Notes: a model not told the origin generated them from the sequence alone. A DNA stretch of 64,000 nt from Membranipora membranacea (GCA_914767715.1 OU612071.1:26905681-26969680), one strand, 5' to 3'. Shown: positions 44,378-57,107, counted from the stretch's first letter. Numbers and translations: made by a program.

Positions 44378-45514
44378 TCAACCTCCAGCTACGCCGAAAC
44401 AACCTCCAACTACGCCGACACAACCTCCAACTACGCCGACACAACCTCCAACTACGCCGAAACAACCTCCAACTACGCCGACACAACCTCCAACTACGCC
44501 GACACAACCTCCAACTACGCCCACATAACCTCCAACTACGCCGACACAACCTCCAACTACGCCGACACAACCTCAAACTACGCCCACACAACCTCCAACT
44601 ACGCCGACACAACCTCCAACTACGCCGAAACAACCTCCAACTACGCCGACACAACCTCCAACTACGCCGACACAACCTCCAACTACGCCCACACAACCTC
44701 CAACTACGCCGACACAACCTCCAACTACGCCGACACAACCTCCAACTACGCCGACACAACCTCCAACTACGCCGACACAACCTCAAACTACGCCAACACA
44801 ACCTCCAACTACGCCGACACAACCTCCAACTACGCCGACACAACATCCAACTACGCCGACACAACCTCCAACTACGCCGACACAACCTCCAACTACGCCG
44901 ACACAACCTCCAACTACGCCGACACAACCTCCAACTACGCCGACACAACCTCCAACTACGCCGACACAACCTCAAACTACGCCGACACAACCTCAAACTA
45001 CGCCGACACAACCTCAAACTACGCCGACACAACCTCCAACTACGCCGACGCAACCTCCAACTACGCCGACACAACCTCCAACTACGCCGACACAACCTCC
45101 AAATACGCCGACACAACCTCCAACTACGCCGACACAACCTCCAACTACGCCGACACAACATCCAACTACGCCGACACAACCTCCAACTACGCCGACACAA
45201 CCTCCAACTACGCCGACACAACCTCCAACTACGCCGACACAACCTCAAACTACGCCAACACAACCTCCAACTACGCCAACACAACCTCAAACTACGCCGA
45301 CACAACCTCCAACTACGCCGACGCAACCTCCAACTACGCCGACACAACCTCCAACTACGCCGACACAACCTCCAACTACGCCGACACAACCTCAAACTAC
45401 GCCGACACAACCTCCAACTACGCCCACACAACCTCCAACTACGCCCACACAACCTCCAACTACGCCCACACAACCCCAACTACGCACACACAACCTCCAA
45501 CTACGCCCACACAA
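44378..45514. repeat. 21-bp minisatellite, about 54 copies
   Basis: The unit ctacgccgacacaacctcca plus one base is repeated for 1.1 kb, with variants gccgaaa, gcccaca, gccaaca and cctcaaa. Because 21 is a multiple of three and the unit lacks stops, several frames stay open (for example PTTPTQP, DTTSNYA, HNLQLRR). The strands differ strongly in base composition: the plus strand is A/C-rich with G almost only in CG. I see no supporting exon borders, so I call it a non-coding minisatellite 370 bases upstream of the caspase start. A mucin-like Pro/Thr product cannot be fully excluded. Confidence 0.92.
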
Positions 45515-46149
45515 CTTTTATGAAGATTGAGTGACATTGAATCTTTGCAAAAATAAGCACAAATTAAAAATGGAAAATCAAAGATTCACAATTGGTGCGA
45601 ATCCAAACAACCTTCAAAAAACAGAACTTCTATAAATCCTGCTGAATTGTAGCCGATTCCGATTCCGGCTGCAAAATAACATAATGGCAACAGATATATT
45701 TGACGACACTAACTTGCATCGTAGCTGTCAGATCTTAGTCTAGACGACATACACATTTATGAGGTAATCCAATTATGCCAGTAGAGACTATTGAAGCACT
45801 CACCACTTTTCCAAAGTGAAGATAGACAGGTCAACGACTGATCCTAGAGGCTAATCTAGTTACAGAATATAAGTACTTCTTCCGACATGATCTCTAACAA
45901 CTACTGACACAAGGCTTAGTCAAGTGCAAGACGATCATTAAACATTGACTTTACGCTGATACGGGTATGCTATAAGCCTCTCAATACGAGTTGGGAACCT
46001 GTTGAAAATATGCAGATTGGAACCAAATGGAATTTCCAATGGGATTCCCGTCCAATGGAAAAACCTTTCTGGATTTCCCAATGGAAAAGTCCAGTATTTG
46101 ATGACGTAATCTGCTAAATTAGGTAAATTCGCGACCTTGGTATATATAT
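45515..46149. other. Flank between minisatellite and Harbinger element
   Basis: No gene is seen. Near 46121 the sequence taggtaaattcgcgacctt resembles the Harbinger end 30 bases later, which suggests an older partial end. Short words around ccaatggaaatcc also occur on the far side of the element (55577-55600). Confidence 0.4.
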
Positions 46150-46222
46150 TAGGCAAAAGCGCGACCTGTTCCAATTTAATAAATATTGACTGGGAAACCC
46201 AATAACTCTGGGAAATCCCACT
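46150..46222 (+). repeat. Left terminal inverted repeat of the Harbinger element
   Basis: It starts taggcaaaagcgcgacctgt and contains aaatattgactgggaaaccc, matched in reverse at 55480-55551. The first 22 bases also match the ends of family A MITEs. Confidence 0.85.
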
Positions 46223-46368
46223 GTTAATAAAATATTACCCAATCGTGTGGCGCGACTTTTGGGAAACAATTATTTCAATAATAACTGGCCAATAAAAAGC
46301 CAATGTAGGTTGTAGGTGTTATCCAATGGGAATGTTTCAAATATTTTCCACATTCCACTTGGTGAAAG

Positions 46369-49300
46369 ATGGCAAGCATGGACTCAAGCCAGTCAGACAA
46401 GCATCAATCAACATTGACAACTGTGACTTTGATGATGGATGCACCACCTCTACTGCCTCCTGATATCAACCATGCATTCTTTGGCAACAGTGGCAAAGAT
46501 TTCAGGCCTACAAGAGATCAGCTCTATGAATCGTTGCCAGACTGGAGTCAGTCTAGATTCAAAAGTGCCTTCAGGCTCTCAAGAGGTAGGCTGCTACAAC
46601 AATACAACACTAGTCCTTCTGAACTGTGGCTGGTATTATTATTTTTAGGGTACTGTACAGGCTTTATCAAGCTACCTGGTATGATCTTCTCCTACTTTAC
46701 TCTACCCTACTCTACCCTGCAGTAATCTACTGACACTGACTGTTTTATCATAATAATAATGGTATATATATATTATGTATATATATAAATCATCATATGT
46801 TCTCACACATTAATTACTTACTTTCCCATTAATCCTAACATTGATGTTATTTCAATTGACTTGGACTTGGTTGGACACCTCAGTTCTGGTGTCCTACCAG
46901 TCAGTTCCAAAACACCCTAAATAAAGAACACACATTCCTGCGGCGACATCCTCACAGGCAACGGACCATTCAGGAGATATACCTTAACTATTATTCCACT
47001 ATCGAGCTTGCTGTTTTGTTACGCAACAAACATTATACTGATTTTTATACAATTGACTATTAGTTTGGAAACACGAACAATTGCTGCATAACCATTTTTA
47101 TCACCGTTAGTGACTGGGTTAACATGTCAACCTTGCCTAACATTTATACTTTTTTTTATAATTATAGAAGCATTCGATACTCTCCTCAGTGAGCTAAAGC
47201 GAACTGAAAGCGGTAAAGAGTGGTTGCGGGAACCGAGTGATCCGTATATGCCCCCTAACACTCTGCCAAGTGAACACCGGCTCATTATTGCACTCCACTT
47301 TTTCTCTACCGTTGACTCTATGGTTTCCATAGCTACACAGTAAGTAGAGGAATTGTGAAACCTTTATATGTGGTTCTGGATAAATTGTCGGATAACAAGC
47401 GTAGATCTATTCCAATCCGCTTACTTTTGGGTATTGATGTGTATGTTATGGTGTACCAGCGCTGACCCCCTTATAGTTCTGCACATATATTTCTGTCATT
47501 TTCATTATGCATTAGATTTCATGCCTATGCCATGCCTACAGACAGCAGTTTGCTGCAGTTGTGCAGGTGGCTAGAAAACTATGTCTCACGAGCTTTGATG
47601 ACATTGCAGATTTCTTTAACATCTCTCAATAGTTTGACTTATTATGTTTTTGCAGTTTCAACGTTACCCACTCAACTGTCAGAGAATGTGTTACCCGTAT
47701 AACTGATGCCCTTTTGGAGTTGGAAGGGCGGTACATAAATTGGCCAACAGATGAAGAAATGGCTATTGAAGAGGCCACATTCTTCACTAGATATGGTAAG
47801 TGAGTTTTTATATCATTAACAAACTAGGTCATGGTCTGCATATTGGAGTAGGCCTGATTGAGAATTACTTATAAATTAGCAATCATTATGTTAATACACT
47901 GCAAATTTGATGGTAACAGCTTGTTCTGACAGAGGGAAGTGTTGTCCCTATGTGTTTTAGCGTAAAGATGAAATTCCAGTTCTGTTTGACCCATATGCGA
48001 GGCCTAGTAACAACCCTACTTTCCATCCAATTTTAAAAGTTGTCTTCTGTTAACGGTCAAGTTTTAACATATACTCCATGCTGTACTAGGAATTTGCCTA
48101 AGCTGCCATGTCTAAGACGGTGCTGTGTAAAGTGTCCTTCTCTTGATTTCTGCATTTCTTGTGCCGTCATTTCAGTCACAACATCATATATGTGAAATTG
48201 ACTTGCAGCTTAATGTTTCATAGGTTTTCCTGGAGTCATAGGACTTGTTGATGGTACGGAAATCAAGATAGCCCAACCTTCTCGTCGCTCAGAGGTAGGG
48301 AATTCACTCAAGAGCAATTATCCTCTAAGTAGGCACTGATAAAGTATACAGTCTATTGCAAGGGAGAAAGCCAAAGGATTTTACTTTATGGCAATTTTAA
48401 TGTGTATGATCTTGTTTCTGACTATTTTGTATTTTTTGCACTGCATCAAATCGCGAAGTATGTGTTGGCCTGTTAATGCAATATTGAAATTTGTATTGTG
48501 TGTTTTGATAATTAAGTACCACAAACATGCTGTGTTGTTATGTAGGTACTTTTCTAAGTAATATCACAACATAAAAACAGTCACGGAAAAAATTTACCCT
48601 ATAGATTAACATGGGGTAAATATCAAATTGTAAAGCTTCTTGTTTGGGTGATCGGCACCTGATGGTTATCATAATCATTCCGTGTTTTATTGTAGACATA
48701 TTACAGCAGGAAGTCAAATTATTCCTTCAACTGCATGCTGGTGGTAAATAGCGCTGAAGAGATTATATATTACTCTGTTGGCTCACCAGGCAGTTATCAT
48801 GATGCCAGGGTGTTGAGGAGGACCAGTCTCGTGGAAAAGCTGGAAGCATTGCCTAAGCAGTATCACATATTAGGTGAGCTTTTAACAGACAAGCATACTC
48901 TCAGACAGTTATTTCTCTTCTAGCACCAGTGGGTTCAAAAATAGCTTGGCAACAACAGCAAATTTTTTGGCAGGAGTTCATTACTGGTCTTATCCGTTGA
49001 AAACTGAAATCTGAAAAAAATCTGTTGAAAACTCAAAAACACAAACTCTAGATGAGTTAACGTTAGGTAAAGTTTAGCTTAGCTAGTTTATGGTCACTTC
49101 ATGTTAACTAGAATAGAAATTTGGTCAGCTTAGTCCATATAAAGTAAGGAGGCTGAGTAAACCTTGGTTAGCTTTAAATTCAGATGTCTCAACGCTGTGC
49201 GGATTGGCTAACTTTTTCTCTTGGTGATAGAGTATACATAAAGTTTATCTACACCACCGACCAATTTATGTAGCTCAAATCAGGGGCCAACCACGGCTTA

Positions 49301-49728
49301 TTTAGTGTTAAATTTCTGTTAACATATATTCTTTTGACATCTCTTATTCAGGTGATAGCGCATACAGGCAAGAGCTTTATATGATGAAACCTTATAGGGA
49401 TAGGAACAACAACCCGAGGAGAGTTAAGAGGTACAATCAGGCTCATAGTGCTACCAGGGTACTTGTTGAGCATGCTAACGGCCGTCTGAAGAATACGTGG
49501 AGGAGACTGAAACATCTGGATGTACGCAGTAGGCACAAAGGCCGTGTAATAATTAGATGCTGCCTTGTGCTGCATAATTATATGCTTAAAATGGACTGCG
49601 AGTCCGATAGGGAAAATGCAGCTAGAGAAATGGCCACTTTAAGATTTGACACTGCCTGTGGTAAAAGAGAGGCCATTTGCAAGACTTATTTCAAAGCAGC
49701 TTCAGATGAAGACACTGTCCTGGAGTAG
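46369..49728 (+). CDS. Harbinger (HARBI1-like) DDE transposase, 6 exons
   Basis: Exons 46369-46585, 47168-47339, 47656-47795, 48224-48294, 48696-48873 and 49352-49728 join in phases 1,2,1,0,1 to 384 residues. The DDE_Tnp_4-type nuclease cuts and joins the element's ends. The N-terminal helical region has FRLSREAFDTLLSELKR, then LPSEHRLIIALHFFSTVDS and THSTVRECVTRI. Catalytic motifs: VIGLVDGTEIKI (Asp186), the conserved GSPGSYHDARVLRRT, LGDSAYRQE (Asp261) and VLVEHANGRLKNTWRRLK (Glu299). All three acidic residues are present and no exon carries a stop. The start ATG has two further in-frame ATGs close by. AATAAA at 50418-50423 is a suitable poly(A) signal. The gene is convergent with the AT-hook/Myb-like partner. 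Confidence 0.92.
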
Positions 49729-50417
49729 GCTTTTGCGCTGTCTTGTGCCATCATGAATTAGTTTTTTTTGTATTGATTTTGATTCTGACGATCACACTTT
49801 TGTAAACTTTTGTGTCATGGCAACAAATTCATTGTTAATTGTATCGGGAGCAAGTGTTGTTAATTATAGTGTGCAACTAAGAATTTTTAGCATCATCACT
49901 GCGAAACAAACGCTGTCATTGACAAATAAGCTGACAGGTTTGAATCAGCTAAAACTCCCTCAGCCTAAGTATCAGTCGACATTTGAAACATCCCATGTTC
50001 GCAGATCTTTTAGTTAGGCACCGCTTAGCACTGTTACTTGGTATCCCACACTTGCATTTGTTATGCCCGTTTGTTTGGTTCTGCTTAAATTCCAGTATCC
50101 TGTGTCACATGGCGTTGGCCTGCATGACTGCCAAGATCTGATTGATGCACAGCTGAGCGCTTCGCAGCATCCTGTGTAACTGTTCATGGCTTAGGTTTCC
50201 AAGTGACGTCGTGATGCTGTAGCTACAGGATATTTGGCTGATTTAAACTTGTCGGCATATTTGTCAGTGACGACGTTTGTTTCACAGTTATGATGTTAAA
50301 AATTCTTAGTTGCACACTTTTATTTACTCACAAGCCATGAACTTAATCTGATCTACTTCAATTTATGCATTTGCAGAGTTTTTGGATGTCATAATGGAAC
50401 TATTCTGTAAGAAATAC

Positions 50418-50423
50418 AATAAA
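50418..50423 (+). promoter_or_regulatory. Candidate poly(A) signal of the Harbinger transposase
   Basis: AATAAA about 690 bases past the transposase stop and before the convergent gene's own signal (TTTATT at 50707-50712, read on the minus strand). The placement fits a convergent gene pair. Confidence 0.45.
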
Positions 50424-50786
50424 GATACATTTTCATGTGCACTATCACTGTCGATCTATTATTAATTTATTGGTACTAAGAACAACAGAAGTTTACACAA
50501 GTGTGAACCATAGCTGAACAAAATGAGTGCAATATCAGTATAATGGATGTGTTGATTAGCAATGCATTGTGGGTTTTTTATTGACCAAGCCATGGGATAG
50601 ATCTGCTTGTCTTTATTTATTAAAGCTACTCAGCATGTACCTGCTCTCACAATCAACTGTTATGTACAGTAGTGGAGTTTTATAGTTCTCAATTGAAATG
50701 AAAACATTTATTTTTTATAACGAAAGCTCATGATACTCAAAATGTAACATTACGCACAGCTCACATAATATATCTGACAATTTAAA

Positions 50787-53700
50787 TTATGATGAGGTAA
50801 TATGGGTAACAAGTTTGTCGAGCAGGTCTACCTTTCTCTGCTCAAACTCAAGCATTTTTTGCATGTAGTCAATTTTGGAGTTAACCTCCCTCTCCAACAG
50901 CTCGGTCTTTTTTTCCTCGGAGTTCAGATTACGACCCTTCGGATGTTTACGTGGCCTTATGCCGGATGATGCAGCAGCTGGTCTGTAACAGTAATAATAC
51001 ACTTGATGGAAGGAGTTAAGTCATGATGTGGTTGAAATGGCAACACTGACTCTGTTGAATATTGCAGGGTTGGTTTTTTGAGAAACAGCGTTTCAATAGC
51101 ATGACATGATATTACCAAGGAGGCAGCAATAGTGTATGTGCAGGAAGTTAAGGTATTGCGACAATATATTGTACATTAGGAACTGGGTGTGCTGATGATT
51201 GGACATCATATTATGAAAACAGCTTTGTGAGAGCTTGATTCCAGGAAGAATACTGTGGTCGATTGATACTGAAGAGGGATGTAGGGTTTGAATTTATCTC
51301 TTCTTCATTGCGGCATTTGGCTGCTCCAGTCAAAATTTCAAAGAAGATTGATGACAGTAGAGATATGGATTAAAAAAATTATCGTCTTGGCCTAAGGTAG
51401 ACAAAATACTCACTCTCCTCCTGCATCAATAGTGACATTCATTTCTGGCCCCTCTCCCTCTGCTTTCCTCACAGCATTGTCAAAAGCCTCTCCATATTTA
51501 AATTTCCTTCTGTTGCGACCTGTAAAATTAAAACGCCTACTCTAGTTATTTGCAAACATATTTTTGAAAATGAGAGCGAAATAAAGGGAAAGATATGAAT
51601 ATGCAACATGGAGGTATTACCAGCTAGCAAGATCTCTTAATGCCTAGTGTGATTTGTTAGATATGATTAGGATCAATCAAAGTGTTAGCAAGCAACTCAT
51701 TTTGCTCGTATATAATAATTCTCCTATCTCAACAGGTGCTCCTTGATTCTATCACCTCAGTCTGCCATGACGACCATATTTGTTGTAACTGCTCTCATTC
51801 TTACATTCCTGCAACCACAGGGGGTTACAAACGCAAGAGATGTACAACTCTTACCAGATTTTGAGTTCCAATCTTCAATTTCTTTGTATGTTTTGAGCAA
51901 ACTTTGATACTTTCTTCTTATATCTGTACCACGTCCCCTGATCATTGCGGGAAATCCCTCTGCTACCAACTTATCCTCGATTGTCTCCCATAGCTGTTGT
52001 AACAGAACGACATGAAAACCAACTTATCCGGGGTATGATCAGTTGGCAAGTGAAACTGGTTCCACCCATTCCATCATTTTGTTTTTATATAGGAAAAAAA
52101 GTTGCGTAGCTCATAAATGGTTCGTTAGTCAAATCTACATCAACAACATTAGCTGTTTCACTTAAATGGATTCATGTGATGATACCTTCTACTTCTCTGA
52201 GAACTATTAAAATAAATTAATTACACAACAAGGAAAATTTTAGCCTGTCTTGACATTTTTGTCAAGATAAGCTCAGAAACTTGAGGCATATTTATTGGCA
52301 CACCAAAGACATACATAGCTGAAAACAAACAAGTGTTTGAGCTGCAAAATAAATACCTTATCCTTTTGTGATGCGGATTTACACAGAGTCCACTGTCTCA
52401 TGTTCATCACCATCACGGTGATGAGTACCTCTATCCTCTCTTTTGTGTACGGTATACATGCTGTAATGACAGAACAGAATGTGATACGATAAGAAACGGG
52501 ATATAAAAACATGTCAAGTTTTGATATCTTTGAGGTGTGCAGATGCTGGGCAAATTAACGACATGGAAAAAATAAACAGTGCTGTACGTTAAATAATTGT
52601 ACCTGTGCCTTCCCCTTCGTAAAGTTCTTGGCGCACTTCTTCATTGTCTGACTCCGATCTTACGCTGATAGACACGTTTACTGGTGACTGGAGGAAGGAC
52701 TCCCTCCTATCGAACATACCTCCATGCTGTGGAGTGGACTGCAATGGAGTGAGAGATTAGATTAAGTTAAATGCTTGCGGGCGCATGTCTCAGCCTGTGA
52801 ACAGATATACTGGGGAACATTGGTAAAATAATTTAGATATAGCAGGGATGCAGTTCTACCCGATAGATTAACAATGCAAGAGAACTAGGACTGTTTTATT
52901 TTTCAACCATTGAGTGATGAAAGTCACAAACATTGACATATTTGAGAATACTTACACATTTAGGAGTGGTAGGAGTTGAAACTGTGAATCTGTGTGACGG
53001 GGATGGCGTCTTCATGAGCTAAAATACAAAATACATGATAAATGGAATTGAAACTAACTGGAATTTAAATTAAACCTCTGCCCTGCTACAGTCAAACAAT
53101 CATAACAATAAAATTTGGCCGGAGAAAATGGACATGATCTTCATCGCCAGTTATTTAGGCTATGAAATAGAACTTCATTTTGAATCCATTTTAAATGAAA
53201 AAGGCAGTTGAAACAATCCCAACTGGAATGATTGTTTGAATTTTGACACTCATTATCCTAACTGTTACCAAAAATGTTCTTACCGAGGTTTTCTTGGCCT
53301 TCGCCAAGACTTTTTGAGATACTGTCGTCTGACGGTTTTTTGATCCCTTTGGCCTCCCTCTCTTCTTCTTGATGTTTACTATGACCTCACTAAAAGAATG
53401 CAATCATTGAAATCATACAACTCAATGATAAGAAAGTGCTTGGGACGCAGCTACACATATAATTGTAGCGATGGATGCTGCACATGGGAATTCATGAAGT
53501 TTGTAGAATAGCTCAAGGTTAGTTTACTAAGCAATCTTTATCAATACCATGAAAACTATTATCACAACACCCATTACTTTCATTAGAGATTATGAGAACA
53601 TTGGAACATTGGAACATTAGAACTTGAAACTTGAACATAAAAACCAGTATCAAACCTTTGGGAGGGTTTTGGTGTGGCAGAAGCCATCATCATGACTGGT

Positions 53701-55287
53701 GTACAAAAGAAATCAGGTTAAGCAATTGTGCGAAAAAGAATGTGAAAAAAAGGGGAATGTTGTTTTAGGAGCATAAAAAAGCAAACTATTACTGGCAACT
53801 AAGGCAAGGGGTTTAGGACAGACCTGTGCTCAGACTCCAGGTTTACATCTTAACATGATTTAGGAACATGCTTTCGGTGTATGACAAAAGGAGTACCAAC
53901 AGCTTTCATATATGACTTCATGTTTTAGTCGTAAAACTTAACACTCAGTTATCATCATGCAAAATACATTGCACATACCTTCTTGTTTCACGGATTTAGC
54001 TTGTGATTCCTTCTGTCCTGGTGTGTCATCATTGACCTCTGTAAGGTCAACTAGCATCTCCAAACAAGGAATGTTAGCTAAAAAAAGTCAAGCATGTCAA
54101 TTTCAAAATACATTGCCTACAAGGAAGGGGGTTTTCGTAATTACAGATAAATATACAACGAAGCGAGAACGGCCATCAAATATACTGCTTAGAAGTTATG
54201 GCAGGTTTCAAAGCTTCAGAACCGCACCAACCTGATTGTAAACTTATGAAAAAAGGCTCCGATCAAAATAAGGAGCTGAACTGAATACAAAGCTGAGACA
54301 ACATATTTTGCTTAAAACTTTGTATACCTAAGAAAATTCAAAGGCAACTCAAAAGGAGATAATACAGTTACATCTTAATTAGCACACGTTATTATGATGG
54401 CAACTGTACAACCTGTTCTTTGTGAAACTGTAATTGATACCAGTCCAGTTTATGTAAAGAACCAAAACTTCAAGTGAGTACTCTCTGGCCCTGTCACATG
54501 TAACAGTGTGTGATGGTGAAGTGACTTCATTACGACAATAAGCCACAGACATACCGATATCGCTGTATCACCAATGCAAGTATTCAACAGGGCCCACAGA
54601 GAGCATAATTTTGGGCCTTGACCTTAGTAGTAGCTAGACAAGAACATTAAAAAGCCATAGGGGCCATAAGAACATTATCAAACAATAAAATAATGTGACA
54701 GACTTCCAGAAACACAGGTCGATTGCCAAACTTTGGTAAATGCTGGCTACATTCTCACCATTACTTGAAGCCTTGGCAATGGTGGGCTTGTGTTACATGA
54801 ATGAACACCAGAACATAAACTATTCCAATGGATTCAGTAGTCTTTGGCTTCACAGCCAGATAACTCCTTTAATCAATAGGCCAAAACACGCTGTAGTCGA
54901 CTTCAGAACCACAGGCCAATTGTCAAACCAAAGACCTGTTGCTCCTTGGTCAAACCTTGGTGGTAAATGCTGGCTAGTTCTCACCCAGGAGTAAAAGTCA
55001 CTCCTTGGTCCTCACCAAGCATTGGCAGTGGTGGGCTTGTGTTACATGAACACCAGAACATAACATGGATCATTAGACCCTGGCATCACAGAAAACAGTT
55101 CCATTGCTGATCAAAGGGGCCAAAACATGCTGTAGTTGACTTCAGAACCACAGCAGGCCAAATCAATGCTGACCAGTTGAATTGCTCTTGGCCTCACAGC
55201 CAGATAACCCCCCCCCCCCCAGATCAATCAGGAGACAAGCAAAAGATTATTTTGACACTTACTCTGCTCTGTCAATGGTGACTCCAT
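50787..55287 (-). CDS. Harbinger partner protein: AT-hook and Myb/trihelix-like, 10 exons
   Basis: Exons 55287-55263, 54077-53979, 53695-53656, 53389-53284, 53018-52956, 52738-52603, 52460-52357, 51993-51855, 51519-51414 and 50982-50787 join in consistent phases to 337 residues. A canonical AT-hook, KKKRGRPKGSKN, lies near residue 60. A Myb/SANT (trihelix) domain spans about 155-235 (KERIEVLITVMV, LWETIEDKLVAEG, IRRKYQSLLKTYKEIEDW). A C-terminal coiled coil (ELLEREVNSKIDYMQKMLEF) may mediate oligomers. In Harbinger elements a Myb-like protein binds the transposase and helps its nuclear entry and end recognition, and the same role is inferred here. The tryptophans of the Myb repeat are only partly kept. 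Small exons (25 and 40 bases) are the least certain parts of the model. Confidence 0.8.
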
Positions 55288-55479
55288 AGTAGCGGGCTTC
55301 GGTTAGTAAAGGTTTGCTTAGACAATGCTGGGCTAGTGCCCACTGAATCATGACACATACTATTAATAGTTGATCAGCTAGCCAATGGCAGGCTAGTCAC
55401 GTGACACCACTGGACTGGGGAAAACCAGTCAATAAATATTAGGTAGTTTTACCGCTCCCAGTAATACGATTGGAATTCC

Positions 55480-55551
55480 CCAGGGTTAATGGGTTTCCCA
55501 GTCAATATTTATTAAATATTCTTACCATGGAACAGGTCGCGCTTTTGCCTA
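55480..55551 (-). repeat. Right terminal inverted repeat of the Harbinger element
   Basis: Reading inward on the minus strand it begins taggcaaaagcgcgacctgt, then carries a 12-base insertion relative to the left end before aataaatattgactgggaaa. Otherwise the two ends match closely. Confidence 0.85.
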
Positions 55552-55576
55552 ATATAACCAATAAATAATCAATGGA

Positions 55577-55737
55577 AATCCCATTTTCATTGGAAAATCC
55601 AACTGAATCCAGCTTGTATTCAAGTTGTCTCCCTATTACCAATGAGGAGATAATTCTAAGTTTCATCTTTCATGGTAATAGGGAGACAACTTGAATTCAA
55701 GTTGGATTCAGTTGGATTTCCCCATGAAAATGATTAT
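55577..55737. mobile_element. Palindromic element beside the Harbinger right end (family B)
   Basis: The arms contain ttcaagttgtctccctatta at 55618 and its complement near 55676-55697, and extend outward through ggaaatcc and ccaactgaatcc. A 28-base spacer separates them. The structure is that of a palindromic MITE. The outer words resemble sequence left of the Harbinger element (46020-46090), so the Harbinger may have jumped into a related repeat. Confidence 0.6.
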
Positions 55738-56006
55738 TATTAATTATTATTTAAATTAACATTCTTTCAAAATGCCGCATTATTCGAGTCACCCGAATTT
55801 GCCAAAATGCTGCCTGAATTACAACCCGAATTGCTTAATCCATGGCTTACTTCGGCATCACAAATTTAATTCAGGTGCTAAATTGGCACTTTGAATCGGT
55901 GATAGATTAAATGACAAATCCTAGAGGATACTCATGAACGGCCATTTTAATAAATCATGAGACCACCACAGCAACTAATTTATTTAGCATAATTTGTTTT
56001 GCTGTT

Positions 56007-56613
56007 ATGCATAACTGTGTGGATGTGTGGATAAGACATCGCATCACGAAAGAAGATATTGTCGGTGACACAATAGAACCACCAACTCGGATGGCCGTTT
56101 GCCTCTTTCGGCTTTGCCGGGGCATGTACTTTTACGCCATCGCAGAGACATTTGGTATAGGTGGGTCATAGTAGTAGGTGAAGTTATCTTTGCTAGGACC
56201 CATATCCTCATAGTGCTTTGGTGCTTGTTTGGGTGAATTTTGTGGCATTCCATTATCAAGCACCACCCACAACCCGTTGTGGGTAGTCGGTAGTTAAACA
56301 ACACCCAAAAACTAGGGATGATTGAACAAATTTCATGGTGCATGTTAAATTCCTTCAACCTTGGAAGTTGTCTACACATACAATTAATTCACTACTGTTT
56401 TACGATTACATAGGAGAAACGACAGCACAACAGATTTATAACGAAACGGTCCGGGCCATAGTTGATGTTCTCTATGATGAGCAAGTTCTAGCGTGTTTGC
56501 CACGTAACGCTGAGGAGATGATCAGATTACAAAGACATATGGAATTTCCATACGCCTTCGCAGCGATAGATGGATGTCATCTGAGACTGATAAGATGTCC
56601 CCCAGGTCCAGGT
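56007..56613 (+). pseudogene. Fragment of a second, different Harbinger transposase
   Basis: Two exons, 56007-56160 and 56414 to about 56606-56613, join in phase 1. They read TRMAVCLFRLCRGMYFYAIA, then GETTAQQIYNETVRAIVDVL and FPYAFAAIDGCHLRL, the middle of a Harbinger nuclease with the first catalytic Asp (AIDG). The sequence is unlike the transposase at 46369-49728. Nothing matching the later catalytic Asp and Glu is found downstream, so the copy is truncated and inactive. Short inverted ends tcacccgaatt near 55794 and 56870 may be its terminal repeats, giving an internally deleted element of about 1.1 kb. Confidence 0.7.
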
Positions 56614-57101
56614 ACCCACTAACCACACTACTTATTTAGTAATCAAAATAAATTCCTTCCTCACCTGATCTGCCATGATTTCTTTATGGGAGTGTGCATG
56701 CTCTGGAATGTAAATATCCGCCGAATAATTCGACAGTGTACATGGTCTCGTATTAACTGTCAAATTGTGGTCGAATATTCATCACTCACTGTCGAATATA
56801 CGAGTGGTCACCTGACACTCGAATTAGACATTTAGTGCACCCAAATTAGACCCCTAATTAACCCTAATTCGGGTGAGTTAATTTGATGTATAAACTGAGC
56901 ATTAGCTCAGCACCACTAAATTCACAAATTAGGAGATATGTTCTTCATACCCAGGAATCTAATCTAGTCTTACAAACAGCAGACAAAAGATGTACACTTT
57001 GACCGATACCATGACTGCTTGTATTGGAAAGCGCATCTAATTACACCCCACTCCCAAACAGAAACATGACACAAGCTGATGTTTTGTTGTGTCTAAAAAT
57101 G
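56614..57101. other. Flank of the Harbinger relic, no gene seen
   Basis: This contains repeated gtcgaatat/cgaatta words near 56720-56880 and otherwise unremarkable AT-rich DNA, then the 3' flank of the TIR-like/TPR gene. Confidence 0.35.
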
Positions 57102-57107
57102 TTTATT
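57102..57107 (-). promoter_or_regulatory. Candidate poly(A) signal of TIR-like/TPR gene 1
   Basis: TTTATT on the plus strand reads AATAAA on the coding strand, about 230 bases beyond the stop at 57338, an appropriate distance for a short 3' UTR. Confidence 0.45.

Larger units (their letters stand above)
46150..55551. mobile_element. Complete PIF/Harbinger DNA transposon, 9.4 kb
   Basis: The terminal inverted repeats begin TAGGCAAAAGCGCGACCTG and extend about 70 bases (46150-46222 and 55480-55551), with a 12-base insertion in the right copy. They share attgactgggaaaccca further in. Between them lie two convergent multi-exon genes typical of Harbinger elements: the DDE transposase (plus strand) and a Myb/AT-hook DNA-binding protein (minus strand). 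Both reading frames are intact after splicing. Flanks are tta at the left and taa at the right; I cannot define a clean 3-bp direct target duplication. The element sits between the caspase and TIR-like/TPR genes. Confidence 0.88.

Noticed and set aside
44313-45534. Several long open frames of 370-390 codons on both strands.
   Set aside because: They are a consequence of a stop-free 21-bp tandem repeat. All frames are equally open and no exon borders or recognisable domains accompany them.
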